Positions 11,490-23,147 of a stretch of 64,000 nt of DNA are shown here, one piece after another. A program made the translations under genes and the position numbers. Source of the stretch: Salvator merianae (lineage: Eukaryota; Chordata; Lepidosauria; Squamata; Teiidae); NCBI GenBank assembly GCA_003586115.2, contig QVOM02000070.1, forward strand, positions 1,508,189 through 1,572,188, given 5' to 3'. Each line of letters begins with the position of its first letter. Positions within the stretch are counted from its first letter, which is position 1. The notes below the pieces were generated by a model. The model saw only the letters and a list, made by a program, of their open reading frames with translations. It searched no databases and was not told the DNA's origin.

Positions 11490-13767
11490 GAGTCACCTTC
11501 ATGTTAGATGTCTGTAATATGCCTTGCACGACTGACCCCTAAAATGTGTTCCAAACCTAAGCTCCTTGTTAGTCAGGCTCTTCCTGCACTTACCTTAATT
11601 CTGGAATATATTCTGGAATAAGGTATGCTGCTGTCCACACACTAGAGTGGAATTTTACAGGCTTTCCCCCCAATCATGTTTGGCTGTATTGGATGAAGTG
11701 GTGGAATGAGATATGGTACCAACATGGTGATGTATCTCAGTCCTGCTGTGGACCTCTTTAAAGAGGTTCACAACCTGGCCAGTGCTCTTATTCCAGACTA
11801 TGGAGGGTGTGCAGACAGCATGGCCCCATAGGCTGGAATTTTTATTTTGCAGCTATGAAGATTTCAGATGCCAAGGTCTGCCATGAGGTGCCAACTGTAT
11901 GCCCAGCACACCTGCTGCCTCAGCAGCAGATCTGAAGTGTCCCACCTCACAGACAGCCAGTCTTCTAGCTACCAGGATGCTACTCTACTCGCGAATGTTC
12001 ACTAGACAATCTTGGATGGTAGTAGAATGATGTGAGCTCTTTTGGACTACTTTCAGATTGAATTACTTCACAGGGTTGTTTTGATGGTAAAATGGACAGT
12101 AAGAGAACATTGGCTTGGACTACTTGTAGGGAAAGCATGTTATAAATGTCAACAACAGCAGCAGCAGCAGCAAATAGACACATCATAAATATCAGAGGCG
12201 CATTTGAGGCAATTGGTGCCACCACATAGAAGGACCAGTTTCAAGCCTCTAAACTCAGAGGTGCGTGTCTTCAAATCATGAGCAGAAGAGGGTTCTCTTT
12301 CTCTTTCCTTTCTCTTTCCTAGCGGCCATCTGATTGGTCACTATGACAAATGAACCACATCTGCCTTTGATCTGAGCTTGCAAATAATGTTTTTTTTTGC
12401 ATTGCTATGGGCTTGCTTTTCTAGTAGCATGCTTCCTTTCTAACCACCATCACTTATAAATTTGTCTTCTCACTACTGTTAGAGAAAAAATGAGACCCAA
12501 TCATTGCAAGCCATTTCCGGTGACAGATTGATTAATTTCAGGTTCTCCTTATTCAAACTTGAGAGAAAATCTAACAGGGAAATGACACTGTAATGGGTGG
12601 CAGCATTACACAAGAATATCTTTTTCTGCTTGGCTTGTTCTACAAAAGAAATTTTCCACTAGTCATCAGAGCATGTTTCCTCACTGAGTCACAGAATTTG
12701 CTTTCTCACTCAGGCAGAAACAATACCATGTGACGTGCAATTGAAATAAACATCATTACAATGCTTTTAAAATATATAATAGCTCATAAAAGATGAAAAT
12801 TGTGGAAAGATCAGGGATCAAGTTTGAAAGTATTCCCTCTTTGGGCTATAGGTCCTTTAATTCTTAATCAAAGTAGAAGTTACAGCTCCCAAACAGAACT
12901 TTTTCAGGTTTTAATTAATATTTTTCTCATACTGATTGGAAGAATCAAAGCGGTAAGTGGCAATCATTTATGAATTAAAGATAGGCTGAGAAATCAGATT
13001 CCATAATAATTAATAAATACTGTGATCCTGTTGAGTGCTTTTCTGGACTAGTTGGTATGCCAGTTCAGCGCAATGTCTAGGTGACAGCGGTGAAGAAAAG
13101 CAAGATAGGAGGCTTTTAGATTCTTATTTTAAAAATTATGTGACACAGGGTTTTTTCCTGCATCCACAAATGTGTTGATTCTTTGTAAACAGGTGTCCCC
13201 CAAAAGCCCAGACTGATCACATCCTTAGAACAGGATTCCAATTGTGAAGGTTGTGATTAGGACAGGAGAAGCCAACCTGAAGGTTGTCATGCAGTTTTGG
13301 GGCTTAATTTCTAAAGAGGTAGAGTTGAGGGGAAGCTCAGTGAAAGCATGGTCTATTTTCTCCCTCTTTATTTGTGGTTCTTCAACGTGGGCTGGTAAAT
13401 GTTGTTGGGCCAGAAAAATCATCCTGGTCTTGATGGCCATGAAAAAGTTCACGTCTGCTTTGGGGCTGGTGTGGAGGCTAGTCAGGAACTCGCTGCCACT
13501 ATGCAGATGATGTTGTTCCTGTCTAAGGGCACTTGTGAGACGGATTGCCTGATCCAGACCGTGTGAATGGGAACAAAGAAGGTAGTGCAGACAGGCTCTC
13601 AGACTGCAGTTGACTTAAGATGGACAAAGAAAAGGAACTAGTTCATTGAGATTTGGTTTTGATTACATCATTTCCCAAAGCCACTGAATCTTATAGTTAA
13701 GAGAAGAAGAACTTTCAGTTCACCTGAAGGTGAAAGATTTCCCAGAAATTCAAATAGTCTCTGTAAA

Positions 13768-14261
13768 GACACCCGTTTGCACTTTGTACCAGCAAGTGTC
13801 TGAGACTCTCAGTAGTGAAGTGCCTCTGCACTCTGTGGAAACCCCCGTGACCAGGAGCAGCATAACACTGCTCCTGATCATGACTAGTTGTGCACCACGA
13901 ATTTACCAGGAGCTGATAGATAAAGTGCATTTGCACCCATTTCTGGACGCAAATGCACAGCTGTGCCGTGCCGTGCTCAGTGACTGCACCTGTGTGATCG
14001 CATGATCACACAGGCGCAACCACACGATCATGTCTGTGCACTGTGTGGCCTGCTGATTGCCATGGCAGTCGCTGGCTGCTTCCCGGCCACTGCCATGGTG
14101 AGATTTGAGAGAGAAGACCAGTATTGGCACTGCAAGTGCTGGTCTCCTGTTCATAATACAGATTAGGGACACACCGCGCAGACCCTGTCTGCACTGTGTG
14201 GTCAATACCACGTTAAAAACGGATAATAATCCTGTTCTAACATGGTAAGGGTGAAAAGGCC
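13768..14261. mobile_element. Family A foldback element, about 490 bp
   Basis: It opens ACACCCGTTTGCACTTTGTA and closes AAGGGTGAAAAGGCCC. It contains the palindrome TGTGATCGCATGATCACA near 13991-14008 and paired CACTGCCATGG motifs. Long frames on the minus strand here are artefacts of the hairpins. Confidence 0.55.
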
Positions 14262-14570
14262 CAAGGAGTTCAGGTCCGTTTGTATAACTGTACTTTGTTT
14301 CCCCATCTGATAGATTTTTATTTCTTCTTCTAATCTCATAAAAGGCCTTAGGGGTTCTTTCATGAAGGTGACAAGAAATGGAAAAGATAGCATGAAGACA
14401 CACTTTCTGAATGTCAGAAAGACACACTCTTAGCTCCAGTTCTATCAACTGCACGTCAGCTGATGAGGGCAGATTGCCCCTAAGGACAGAGATCACTGAG
14501 CTTTTCGGTTTCTGTAGAATTTGCAGATCATGCTATGAATTCCACAGTATTCATGAAAGCCATTGCACAG

Positions 14571-14645
14571 TAGTGGGTGGGGTTAGAACCGAGGAGTCTC
14601 AGTTCAAGTCCTCGCTCAGTCACAAAAACATTGTGGGTAACTTTG
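14571..14645 (+). mobile_element. tRNA-derived SINE fragment
   Basis: A B-box-like GTTCAAGTCC is followed by CTCGCTCAGTCACA and GTGGGTAACTTTGG. This is the same layout as the SINE at 21144-21470, where GGTTCGAGTC is followed by GGGTGACCTTGGG. Only the middle of the element remains. Confidence 0.45.
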
Positions 14646-15059
14646 GTTCTTGAGGGGTTTAGTTATAACTTTCCTCTCCTTCAATCTACAATTTGCTAAT
14701 TTGGGTCCTTAAATGCTGTTGCACTATAGCTGCTGTCATCTCTACCCATTTGTTATGACGACTTTGAATTATGGGAATTGTAGTTTTCTTCTCTCCCTGT
14801 CTGGATATAAATGTAATAGCACACAAAACACAGAGGTCCATATCTGCTTTCCAGATGTTTCTTTCCCCTGATCAAGCCAGGTGTATTCAAAAGCTCTATG
14901 TATCATTAACAATTTACACTGATGCATGGGTTTCCGGAGGTTTATGGCTTTATTGCTTTGGTTCATGGTCTCGCACACTGAACAATCTCTTATGGCCCAT
15001 TTCACCCTAAGAGCTGTTTTCTCCATGCATCCAACCACTGCTGCTCTCACACAAAGTTG

Positions 15060-15077
15060 CTTCGTCCTAAACTTCAG
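15060..15077 (+). other. Possible 3' splice site upstream of the FFAR1 start
   Basis: CTTCGTCCTAAACTTCAG followed by G is a moderate acceptor. It could close an intron from a non-coding 5' exon, which FFAR genes commonly have. An out-of-frame ATG near 15089 would then lie in the leader. A donor-like AACAG|GTAGGC at about 15122-15131 is too close to the start to be used with a visible acceptor. Confidence 0.25.
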
Positions 15078-15188
15078 GCATCCCCAGTATGGCTTGGAGA
15101 ACTTACTGTACGGACGAGGGAAACAGGTAGGCAAGCAACAATAAAACCCAAATGTCTTTGCTTGAACATGCTCTCTGTTCCTGATGCT

Positions 15189-16136
15189 ATGGAAGCCTGT
15201 AAGACCATCTCTTTGGTTGTCTATGGAGCTACCATCTTTTTGGGACTGCCTGCCAATGCTATGGCCCTCTATGTCTTCTACTGCCATGCCAAGACTCGTC
15301 TAACTCCCAACCTCATCTACATGATCAATCTTTGCCTCTCAGACTTGGTATTTGTGCTTTTTCTTCCCCTCAAGATGTTGGAGATGGGCCAAGTGGACTG
15401 GGGCATGCCTGCTTTCCTTTGCCCTCTTTACAACCTGTTCCATTTTGGCACCATCTATACCAGTGCCTGTTTCCTGACTGTTGTCAGTGTGGGACGTTTC
15501 TTGGGGGCTGTATATCCAATCCGCTATCAGGTGTACAAGAAGCCTCTCTACTCATGCCTTATCTCCTTTGGAATATGGAGCTTGGTAGGATTCCATGGCC
15601 TCCTCCTCTTTTTATTGGAGAACTCCAGGGACACCAGTTCCAGTCTCTTTGCTGGGAATGGCACCTCTTGTTATACTAACTTCACCAAAGATCAGCTGTA
15701 CTTACTGGCACCTGTGCGGCTAGAGCTGTCTGTTGTGCTGTTCTTCCTCCCACTGGCAATCACCTCTTTCTGCTACGTGGGCTGCATCCGTGTCCTGGTC
15801 AGCTCACACCTCCACATACGGAAGAAGCGCCGTGCAGTGCGGGTGGCAGTGGCAACGCTTGCTGTCTTCATCTTCTGCTTTGCACCCTACAATATATCCC
15901 ACGTTGTGGGCTACATCTACATGGAGGATGTCTGGTGGAGAACCATAGCTCTGCTTCCAAGCGCGTGCAATGCTTTCCTGGACCCGTTTATCTTCTACTT
16001 CCTCTCCTCTGCCATGGATGATGGGATTGCCCAAGTGTGGCGCTCCTTAAGGGAGAAGTGTACCTCCATTCGACTGAAGATAGCCTCATCCTATGGAAAA
16101 GGATGTAGCCAACAAGGAATATCTGGCATTGCGTGA
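15189..16136 (+). CDS. FFAR1: Free fatty acid receptor 1 (GPR40)
   Basis: Gq-coupled plasma-membrane receptor for medium- and long-chain fatty acids; 315 residues, intronless CDS (human 300). Seven hydrophobic segments are visible. TM5 reads FFLPLAITSFCYVGC, almost identical to human FFAR1. The TM3 end is GRF (102-104), corresponding to the FFAR1-specific GRY in place of DRY. The paired cysteines are C78 and C161. R177 and R251 correspond to human R183 and R258, which bind the carboxylate; Y234 and N235 match Y240 and N241. Position 6.55 is H238, where mammalian FFAR1 has N244. Sequons are N157-GT and N164-FT. The frame is open upstream to 15057. I chose the ATG at 15189 because it gives 23 residues up to the GLPAN motif, exactly as in human, and has G at -3 and +4; an in-frame ATG at 15168 would add seven residues. 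It lies about 11 kb after CD22 on the same strand, as in mammals. Confidence 0.9.
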   Translation: MEACKTISLVVYGATIFLGLPANAMALYVFYCHAKTRLTPNLIYMINLCLSDLVFVLFLPLKMLEMGQVDWGMPAFLCPLYNLFHFGTIYTSACFLTVVSVGRFLGAVYPIRYQVYKKPLYSCLISFGIWSLVGFHGLLLFLLENSRDTSSSLFAGNGTSCYTNFTKDQLYLLAPVRLELSVVLFFLPLAITSFCYVGCIRVLVSSHLHIRKKRRAVRVAVATLAVFIFCFAPYNISHVVGYIYMEDVWWRTIALLPSACNAFLDPFIFYFLSSAMDDGIAQVWRSLREKCTSIRLKIASSYGKGCSQQGISGIA

Positions 16137-16312
16137 AATGACTGGGAGTTCTCCCTTCCTATTGCAACTCACCATTCTGTGGTTACCAGAACCTAAGGGG
16201 AGATGGAAGTCTCGGTCTCACATGGAAGAGCATATAGAAAGGTGTGACTGGATGAGAGAATGCTCTCGGGATCCTTAAAAAGGAAGAAAGAAGAAATGTC
16301 CTAGACACAAAT

Positions 16313-16432
16313 GTGGCATGCTTAGAGTTATTTCAGGTCCTGATTGCACAGAGTTGCAAAAAAATGTGTCATGCTTAAAAAGTTATTTCAAGTTCCGATT
16401 GCACAGAGGTTGCAAAAAATGTGTCATGCTTA
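16313..16432 (+). repeat. Short tandem duplication in the FFAR1 3' flank
   Basis: A unit of about 54 bp beginning TGTGKCATGCTTA and ending in an A-rich run (GTTGCAAAAAA) occurs twice, followed by a partial third copy. It starts about 180 nt after the FFAR1 stop and is probably within its 3' UTR. The units differ by a few substitutions and small indels. Confidence 0.7.
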
Positions 16433-17408
16433 AAGTTATCTCAAGTTATGATCACAAAGAAGCTAAGTGTAGATCCTAAGTGGTTGCACGAAGGGCAGTC
16501 TATCTGGATGGCACATGAGCTTTGAAATCAGGAGCAGTCTTCACTGGTTTAATCCTTTATTTGTGCCTTAAGACTTTCTGTCTCATGTCTTAGCATGGGT
16601 GAAAATATTGGGAACAGAGATCCTCTGCCTCTTCTTCTATACCTGTGCATTATAATCCATTCTGATCTGGAAATCCCTTCACCCTTACATTAACATCAAA
16701 GATGAGGAAGTCCAACTGCATATCTCTTGTCCACATGCAGGCTAACCCTCAATGTGAAATGGCATGATATGCTTGTCCCCTGTAAAGTGTTCTTTTGCAT
16801 TGTATGACTTGGTTCTTGTACAGTCAGTAAACTGTGACTTGCCCTGTGTACAGTGGCTTTTCTACATCATGCTTTTACTCTTAAGTGGGTGGTAAAAGGC
16901 ACCTTCCCTCATTTAACGTGATCATGAGAATTTGCAAAGACACAATTTGAGCTACATCCACACGTACCTCCCATAAGGCATCCCTTTTCAATAAGCCACC
17001 CTGTTTTTCAAGTGCTTTCAAAAGCCTTTCTCACAAATTAGAAGACAGGGATGGCACAAAGAGTCAGTTTGCTTGCAACGTTTTCTTTTGCCTTGTTCCT
17101 TTCCTCCCTTACGTAGTACATCGTCTTCTTCTTAACCTCCTGGACTTCTCGGCCTTTGAAGGGTTGGGTTGGGTGTCATTGTGTTATTTCTCACAATGAT
17201 GTCATGGGGTGGCAAAGCACATTTCAGGCCTTAGGACACTCTCCCTAGTCCACACAGCCCTCTAAAGGCCAAATAACCATTTATTTGGGTAAAGAGGAAA
17301 GGCATTGGTGAGGTATTTCACCTCTATGCACACCTACCAGAGTGCAATATTGTTTGGGAACATTTGGAACAGTATTTTGTATACTTCAAGACCAAAAAAA
17401 CCAAACAA

Positions 17409-17930
17409 GGGCCTGTTTGCACATCCCAGCCTGATATGGCATAGTAATATCATAACTGGTGTTAAGGATCCAGCAGGGTGGTGGCCATCCACACTCTGCG
17501 TGTTGGAAAAACCACATACCAGACCAGCAGCACTCAAAGTGCAGCTGGGCTAGCAGGCCAGGCCAGGCCAGGCCAGATCCACAGCAACATCCAGGTCAGG
17601 CAACATCCACAGCAACATCCAACGCATTCCTGGACTTTGCCATGGCAATCTGGTTGCTGCATGCAACTGCATAGTCACAGCCACAGCCTCATCCATGCCA
17701 CATGCCTGCTCACCACACCACACCTGGAAGTTGGTGTGGATGCTGCTGACTGGGAGTGATCCAGATGCTCCAGTCAAGCTGTGGACTGCTTTTTAGCAAT
17801 CCCCTGCTGAATGGCTCCAGGGCAGCCTGCAGCACTGAAGCTACTGAAGTGTTGCTGTGGCTCCCTGGTGCACGTGCACTTACCCAGTATGCGGACCGGC
17901 ACTCACTAAGAGATACGTGCAGACAGGCCT
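17409..17930. mobile_element. Family A foldback element, about 520 bp
   Basis: It begins GGGCCTGTTTGCACATCCCA and ends ACGTGCAGACAGGCCT. It has an internal GGCCAGGCCAGGCCAG run and GCCATGGCAATCTGGTTGCT. Flanking triplets are CAA and GAA. Confidence 0.55.
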
Positions 17931-18364
17931 GAATTCTCCCACATGGCAATACTTACTATCTCTAGAGAGGAAGAAGGAACTGTTGAATGATTTGGTAATT
18001 AAGCTTTCTATGGACATTTGTGAATCACATGGAAATTAATGACGATGAGAGACTGAAATTCTACTCAGAAACCCTTGCTGAACATGAGGGATTAGACACA
18101 CTAAGCTAAGGAAGACAGGGAGAATGGACTTAAGCTCTGACCTACTGGGCATGACTGGGTGCTGCCTAATTTCCCTTTACGAATAGCTGTCCCTGCTAAT
18201 GGTAAATTAAGTTTCCAGGAAAGCAACGGAGGCAGGGGAAGGCCACCTTGTAGCTTTTCTTAGCTGGATTTTCCTTCTCCTTGCCACTAGGCCATCCATC
18301 ATCAACAGTCCTATAAGAAGGATTCTGGGATAAAGCAGGATACAGAAAGACCCAGGTTGCCTTT

Positions 18365-18840
18365 AATCACAATCCCTTGTAGGCCTCTTCAGGGCCCCAT
18401 TGGTCTGCACTTTAGTGCAGATCAGAGAGGTCCAGGCCACCACTACATTAGTTGGAGCATCATCCAAATCAAGAGGCTTCTGATCTGGATTACTGGTGGA
18501 CCTGATTGAACAGGTTCACTGGTGTACCAATGAGGTTGATCCAGGACATGGAGGTGTGCACCACTGAAATGGTCCCATGTGGGTGCTGAGGCTAGGGATT
18601 TTTGTTTCTAGCCCTTTGGAGTTCCTAGAATCTGGCCCCAAAGCTCTTGTAAGCTTCAGGGCCAGTGTGGGGCTGGTCTGGACCAGCATTGTCATGCAAA
18701 TAGCATGGTTTCAGACCGTATGTCTTGCTATGTGCTGGACCAGAGGGCACTAGAATGGAAGAAGAAACTGTTGATTGGCTGAAATAATTGGTAATTAAGC
18801 TTTTCATGGACATTTTTGAAGCACACAGAAGTTAATGATG
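18365..18840. mobile_element. Family B DNA element
   Basis: It shares with 21593-22037, 28796-29255 and 60354-60859 the blocks TCTGATCTGGATTACTGGTG, CAGGTTCACTGGTG and GAAGCTT/AAGCTTCAGGGCC. It contains the subterminal palindrome TCTGCACTTTAGTGCAGA at 18411-18428. There is no coding capacity. Confidence 0.5.
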
Positions 18841-18849
18841 ATGAGAGAC

Positions 18850-19168
18850 TTTCTTAGGGCATAAGAATATAAGAAGAACACACGAGGAGCCCTGCTGGGT
18901 CGAACTGCAGCTCATCTAGTCCAACATCCCATCTCACACAATGGGCCACTAATTACTTCTGGACATTCTCAAGCAGAAGATGAAAACAAAACCCTGCAAA
19001 TGGCCTTAAGGACATTCTGCCTGTCTCTCCAACGTGGAGGTGGTATCTAGCCATCTCTTCTAACATCCATTGATATAGCTATCCTCCATGAATGTGTCTA
19101 ACTCTTTTTTAAAGCCATCCAGATTAGTGGCTATCACCACTTCCTTTGGTAGTAAATTCTATAGAAGA
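18850..19168 (-). mobile_element. CR1/L3-like LINE 3' fragment, inverted
   Basis: It reads CATAAGAATATAAGAAGAAC at the plus-strand left, then CATCTAGTCCAACATCCCAT, CAAGCAGAAGATGAAAAC and AAAGCCATCCAGATTAGTGG. This is the reverse complement of the CR1-like tail seen at 5040-5218, extended further into the element. Confidence 0.65.
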
Positions 19169-19544
19169 AGAACAGTGTATGTGTGGAGGGAGGAACAGGA
19201 AAAAACAAAACAAAGCAGACACCCAGATAGTCTTTACCAAAATGAAAATTTTGAATTATATCTTTAATTATACAAAATCACCAAAACTCTCTTTATTTGT
19301 TGCCAAGCTGCATAATATAAATCTACTAATATTTCATGTTCTTAATAAAGTTCTAAGAATTGTCTCCTTTCATGTGGTACTATCATAAAGGTGTGGAGAA
19401 AGTCTTTATGGTATAAAATTTTGGCAACGTCGCTGTCTATTCTTCATGGAGACAATATTCTACAAGCTTTTTCTTTGGGCTTTAACTGTAAAAAAATAAA
19501 ACAATGACTATATATACAGGTCTACGGTTTGAACTATTTTAGGG

Positions 19545-20160
19545 TGATTCTGTACTGACTGGTATACCAGACCAGCAAGCATACTTGGAGCCTCCCTTCT
19601 GAACACTGGTATGATCTAAGAGAAGTCCCACCTGGACCTCCCTTAGACTGTACCAGACCTTTCTGCACTTTTGTACCCCAGTATAGTGTGGTGCACGGTC
19701 CTCTTCTGGGCCTCTGTTTTCCACACATTGGTGCAGAACAGAGAGGCCCTATCCCCTGCTAGACCACTCCATCTGCGTTGGATGGAGTGTATACTGGACT
19801 AGGCAGCCCAAAATGCCCAACTAGTCTGGTATAGTGGTAGTCCAGTAGTCTACTCATGAGTAAATTGCTCCATGGATGCTTGCAGAATGGTGTATGTCTC
19901 TGTGGTCTGGTTTAGCAGGGAAATCTATTAGGGTTGTGCACCAAATTGTGCCCTGAAATGGGTCCCCTGGGAACTTCAATTCCTGGCCATTGGAATCCTC
20001 ATATTCCAATGAGTGGAGTGGGGGTGGACCCAGAATAGCTGTCCCATGTGTGCATGGCCTTTTCTGGGACAGTTGGATTGCTCCAGCTGGGAACTGTTTC
20101 ACTAGGAATGGACCAGCTGGAGTGGTCTAAGCCCTGGTAAGTGTGGAAGCAGCCAAAGGC
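19545..20160. mobile_element. Family B-like DNA element(s)
   Basis: It contains the blocks GTATACCAGACCAGCAAGCA, TGATCTAAGAGAAGTCC and CCTGGGAACTTCAATTCCTGG, which recur in other family B copies, and an internal TTTCTGCAC terminus near 19660, suggesting two overlapping copies. Limits are uncertain. Confidence 0.35.
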
Positions 20161-21143
20161 TCCTAGCATGTGTACTGCAGTCATTTACCTGCCAGAGCAG
20201 AATTTCCTTTAGTCTCCAGGTAAATGTGCCTCTGGATGCTGGTAAAGAGTGCTTCAGAAGCCTTCTTATTACAAATTCTCATCAACTACCTGTAATAATA
20301 TAATGCTCTTGATTTTTTTTAAAAATGACAATATTACTTATTGTGGCATTATGTCTCAAGACAGTGATCTAATGCTGCTTGTATTTATGTTTTGAAATGC
20401 AAGATAATACGTAATTGGGCTAAATAAAGTTGAATGAATGACTAATAGCAGCTTCTTATCCTCATTAGATAAACAGTGGTTTGTTCCTGTGGAATCAGCA
20501 AGGGGATGGTGTCCGTTGTGTTGCCCGAAGCTGAATCTTACCAGGTGTTATGGGCTGATTTCTGGTTTCCAGCTGGCATCTGAACAGGAGATTTGGCCTC
20601 TGCGAATGGCATTCTAAGTACCAAAAGGTTTTAGCAGGGCTGGAGGGCCACATTAGAACCAAAGTCATTTGTTCTCTCCTTTCCTGACCCCATGCTGTCA
20701 ACCATGTTGCCACACACGGGCCACCTCTTTTGCCACTGGTGAGGATGCAACTTAGGAACACCCTTGGAGAGTGCAGTCCATCACTGCGTGTGTGATGGTC
20801 CATCCCAGACCATCCACGGTGCATTAAATGTAATATAGAGTTAATTGCCTCATCCTCTGACAATTCTTTGTAATTCCCACTATGCTTACTCAAGTTGTTT
20901 ACGTGACTAAATAAGTGATGGTTATTCTCAGGACTTGTGCATTAATGCTACCTACAAAATTTACTCTCAGTGCCAAATTGCATTCAAGTGTTATCAATTC
21001 TTTATCTATTTGAGGGGCTACGGTTAGGCTATGCTTTAGCTCTTATTGCAGTTCATATTTCAGCATAACCCTTGAAATTGCAAGCATGGGAACCACTCGT
21101 GAAGTAGCATAGACTGCTCCATTTCATTGTGAGGCAGGTGCAG

Positions 21144-21470
21144 GAAGAAGAAGAAGAAGAAGAAGAAGAAGAAGAAGAAGAAGAAGAAGAAGAAGAAGAA
21201 GAAGAAGAAGAAGAAGAAGAAGAAGAAGAAGAAGAAGAGTTGGTTTTTACACCCCGCTTTTCTCACCTGAGGGGACTCAAAGCAGCTGACAAACCTTCTG
21301 TTCTTCTCCCCACAACTGACACCCTGTGAGGTAGGTGGGGCTGTGAGAACTCAGAGCAGAGCTGTGACGAGCCCAAGGTCACCCAGTGGGATTCACGCAG
21401 AGTGCAGACTCGAACCGGGAGAGTTCCAGATAAGAGTTTGACACACTAACCACAAGGCCAAACTGGCTCA
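21144..21470 (-). mobile_element. tRNA-derived SINE with expanded (CTT)n tail
   Basis: Read on the minus strand: a tRNA-like head TGAGCCAGTTTGGCC, an A box near TTGTGGTTAGTGTG, a B box GGTTCGAGTC, a core GGGTGACCTTGGGCTCGTCA, and the end AAAAACCAACTCTTCTTCTT. The tail has grown into a pure 95-bp CTT array (plus-strand AAG, 21144-21239). I recognise the body as a widespread squamate SINE type. The frames encoding poly-Glu or poly-Phe here are the tail. Confidence 0.75.
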
Positions 21471-21592
21471 CTGCAGTTAAATCCGGAAACATTGATAATG
21501 TTATTTAAAACTTAGATTTTGTTTCACTTTCAACTGAAGTTCATAGTCTAATAAAAATAATAAAAATTTTTTTTTGGTTATATATATGTTAA

Positions 21593-22037
21593 GGGCCTTT
21601 CTGCACTTGTTGGTATTCCTTGCCAGAAAGTGCACAGAGGTTTTCCCTTCCACATGGTTGGTGTGGAATGTGGGAGGCCTCGCCCATTGCTGGTTTCGTC
21701 TGTTTGCATAGGATGGAGCATAGTCCAGATCAAGCAGCCCTTGATTTGGATCATCAGTCATCCTCAATCCTTGCTACTGGTGATCCAGAGCAAGAGCTAC
21801 TTGATCTGGATTATGCTCCATCCTATGTGGACAGGGTGAACCAGTGATGGGCAGGACCTCCTGTATTCAGTAGTCCTTGACATCGAGGACTACGACAGGA
21901 CCAACACAGCATAGTCTGGAACACAGAGGCATACAGAAGGGAGGACCAAAGGGTGCCAAAATGGGTTCCCAAGAGACACTGAGGCTAGGAAATTTCATTC
22001 CTAGCCTGGACCATGGTCTTTTAGACCAGCAAAGCCC
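21593..22037. mobile_element. Family B element with TAA target duplication
   Basis: It begins GGGCCTTTCTGCACTTG and ends CAGCAAAGCCC. TAA flanks both sides (21590-21592 and 22038-22040), as for PIF/Harbinger-type insertions. The inside has GATTTGGATCATCAGTC and GATCCAGAGCAAGAGC blocks. Confidence 0.55.
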
Positions 22038-23147
22038 TAAGTTCTCCTTTGTTGAATCAAGTTCTCAAACTTGAGAGATTGATGTTCTATGTCATACCCC
22101 TCATACTAGAGTCTAACATGACTGCACACTCTTTATTCTTGGTGATGGGAATTTTTCATTTGTCCTGCGGTAGGTTTTGTTTTTACCTTAGCGAGCACCA
22201 GGAGGCAATGTACAAAACTTGTTGCATGAACTAATGCAATTCTAGTTTAGGTAAAGCATTGAAGAGTAGCTGAGTTCGAAGAGAGCCAAAGAGAAGAACT
22301 ATACATTCATTGATAGAATTATTCCACCGTGAATGTACTTCTTTTGATTGGTGCTACGTGGATGAACTCATTCCCTATAATATTATTAGTCTCCCAATCT
22401 CTCTCCTGATACTCATGAAGAAAATACATGTGATTCAGCCCGGTTTGCCCCATGCACCACTGCAGAAAGCAATTTATCCTTCAAAGTCATGAGAATGATC
22501 TTTATGATCTACGTGGTGAAACAAATATAGAAAAGTTGAGTTTGATCAGTTTTCTTAGTTCTGGTAGTAGTTGTTGCAGATGACTTCATTGCACTCCAAA
22601 CATTGTCCACATGCTGGAGAGCTGAAAGTTTAACTTCCTACGCCCTTTCAATATCAAACAACATATTACAACGAGGCTGTAATTGTGAAGTGTCTAACTA
22701 AACTCTGAAAATGATGTGCTATCTGACTTTCCAGTTACTGCTGGTTGCCATGGCAGTGGCCAGATACTTCCCGGCCAGTGCCATAGTGAGGATTGGGCAT
22801 GGGTTCAATCAGGCATCATGCAGGCCCGATTGGGGCCAATTGCCCCATCACGCATGCACAATCAGATGATCCCACATGCTCAATTGGGTTCTCGCACCGG
22901 CCTAGAGCACTTCAGGAACAGATAAGTGCAAATGCACCCTACCAGGAGATGATGATCACCTCCTGGTAGGGATGTGGAGCACTAGTTAGTATCCACTGGT
23001 ATCCACAATTGGGAGCAGATGAAGCCTGCTCCCAGCTGCTTGGGCCTCTGCCAAGTGCGGAAGCACTTGACTAGCAAGCACTCCACAGCTATACCAGAAG
23101 CAGCTGGACTATAATTATCCCATTCTAAGGTAGAAAGTGCAGAAAGG

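Larger units (their letters stand above)
5830..15056. other. CD22-FFAR1 spacer: repeats and unassigned sequence
   Basis: No gene was recognised. 7030-7255 may be an inverted-repeat element (GTGTGATCAAACATAA versus TTATGTCTGAACACAGC). 11580-11835 resembles a decayed family C copy. 10430-11120 and 13768-14261 are family A-like. 5880-7020, 7260-8160, 9350-10420 and 11840-13760 are mostly unassigned. 12150-12175 is a short CAG run. Predicted frames in this interval have no recognisable domains. Confidence 0.4.

Noticed and set aside
13903..14496. 197-codon open frame on the minus strand
   Set aside because: It lies over a family A foldback element and unrelated flank, with no recognisable protein signature.
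15057..15188. Extension of FFAR1 to an upstream ATG at 15057
   Set aside because: It would add 44 residues with no family counterpart. The ATG at 15189 reproduces the mammalian N-terminal length and has better context.
14769..15287. 172-codon minus-strand frame overlapping the FFAR1 start
   Set aside because: It is antisense to FFAR1 and has no domain.
20495..20893. 132-codon minus-strand frame
   Set aside because: Low-complexity hydrophilic translation without any family resemblance; no splice or start context.
21129..21329. Poly-glutamate protein
   Set aside because: It is a translation of the AAG microsatellite tail of a SINE.
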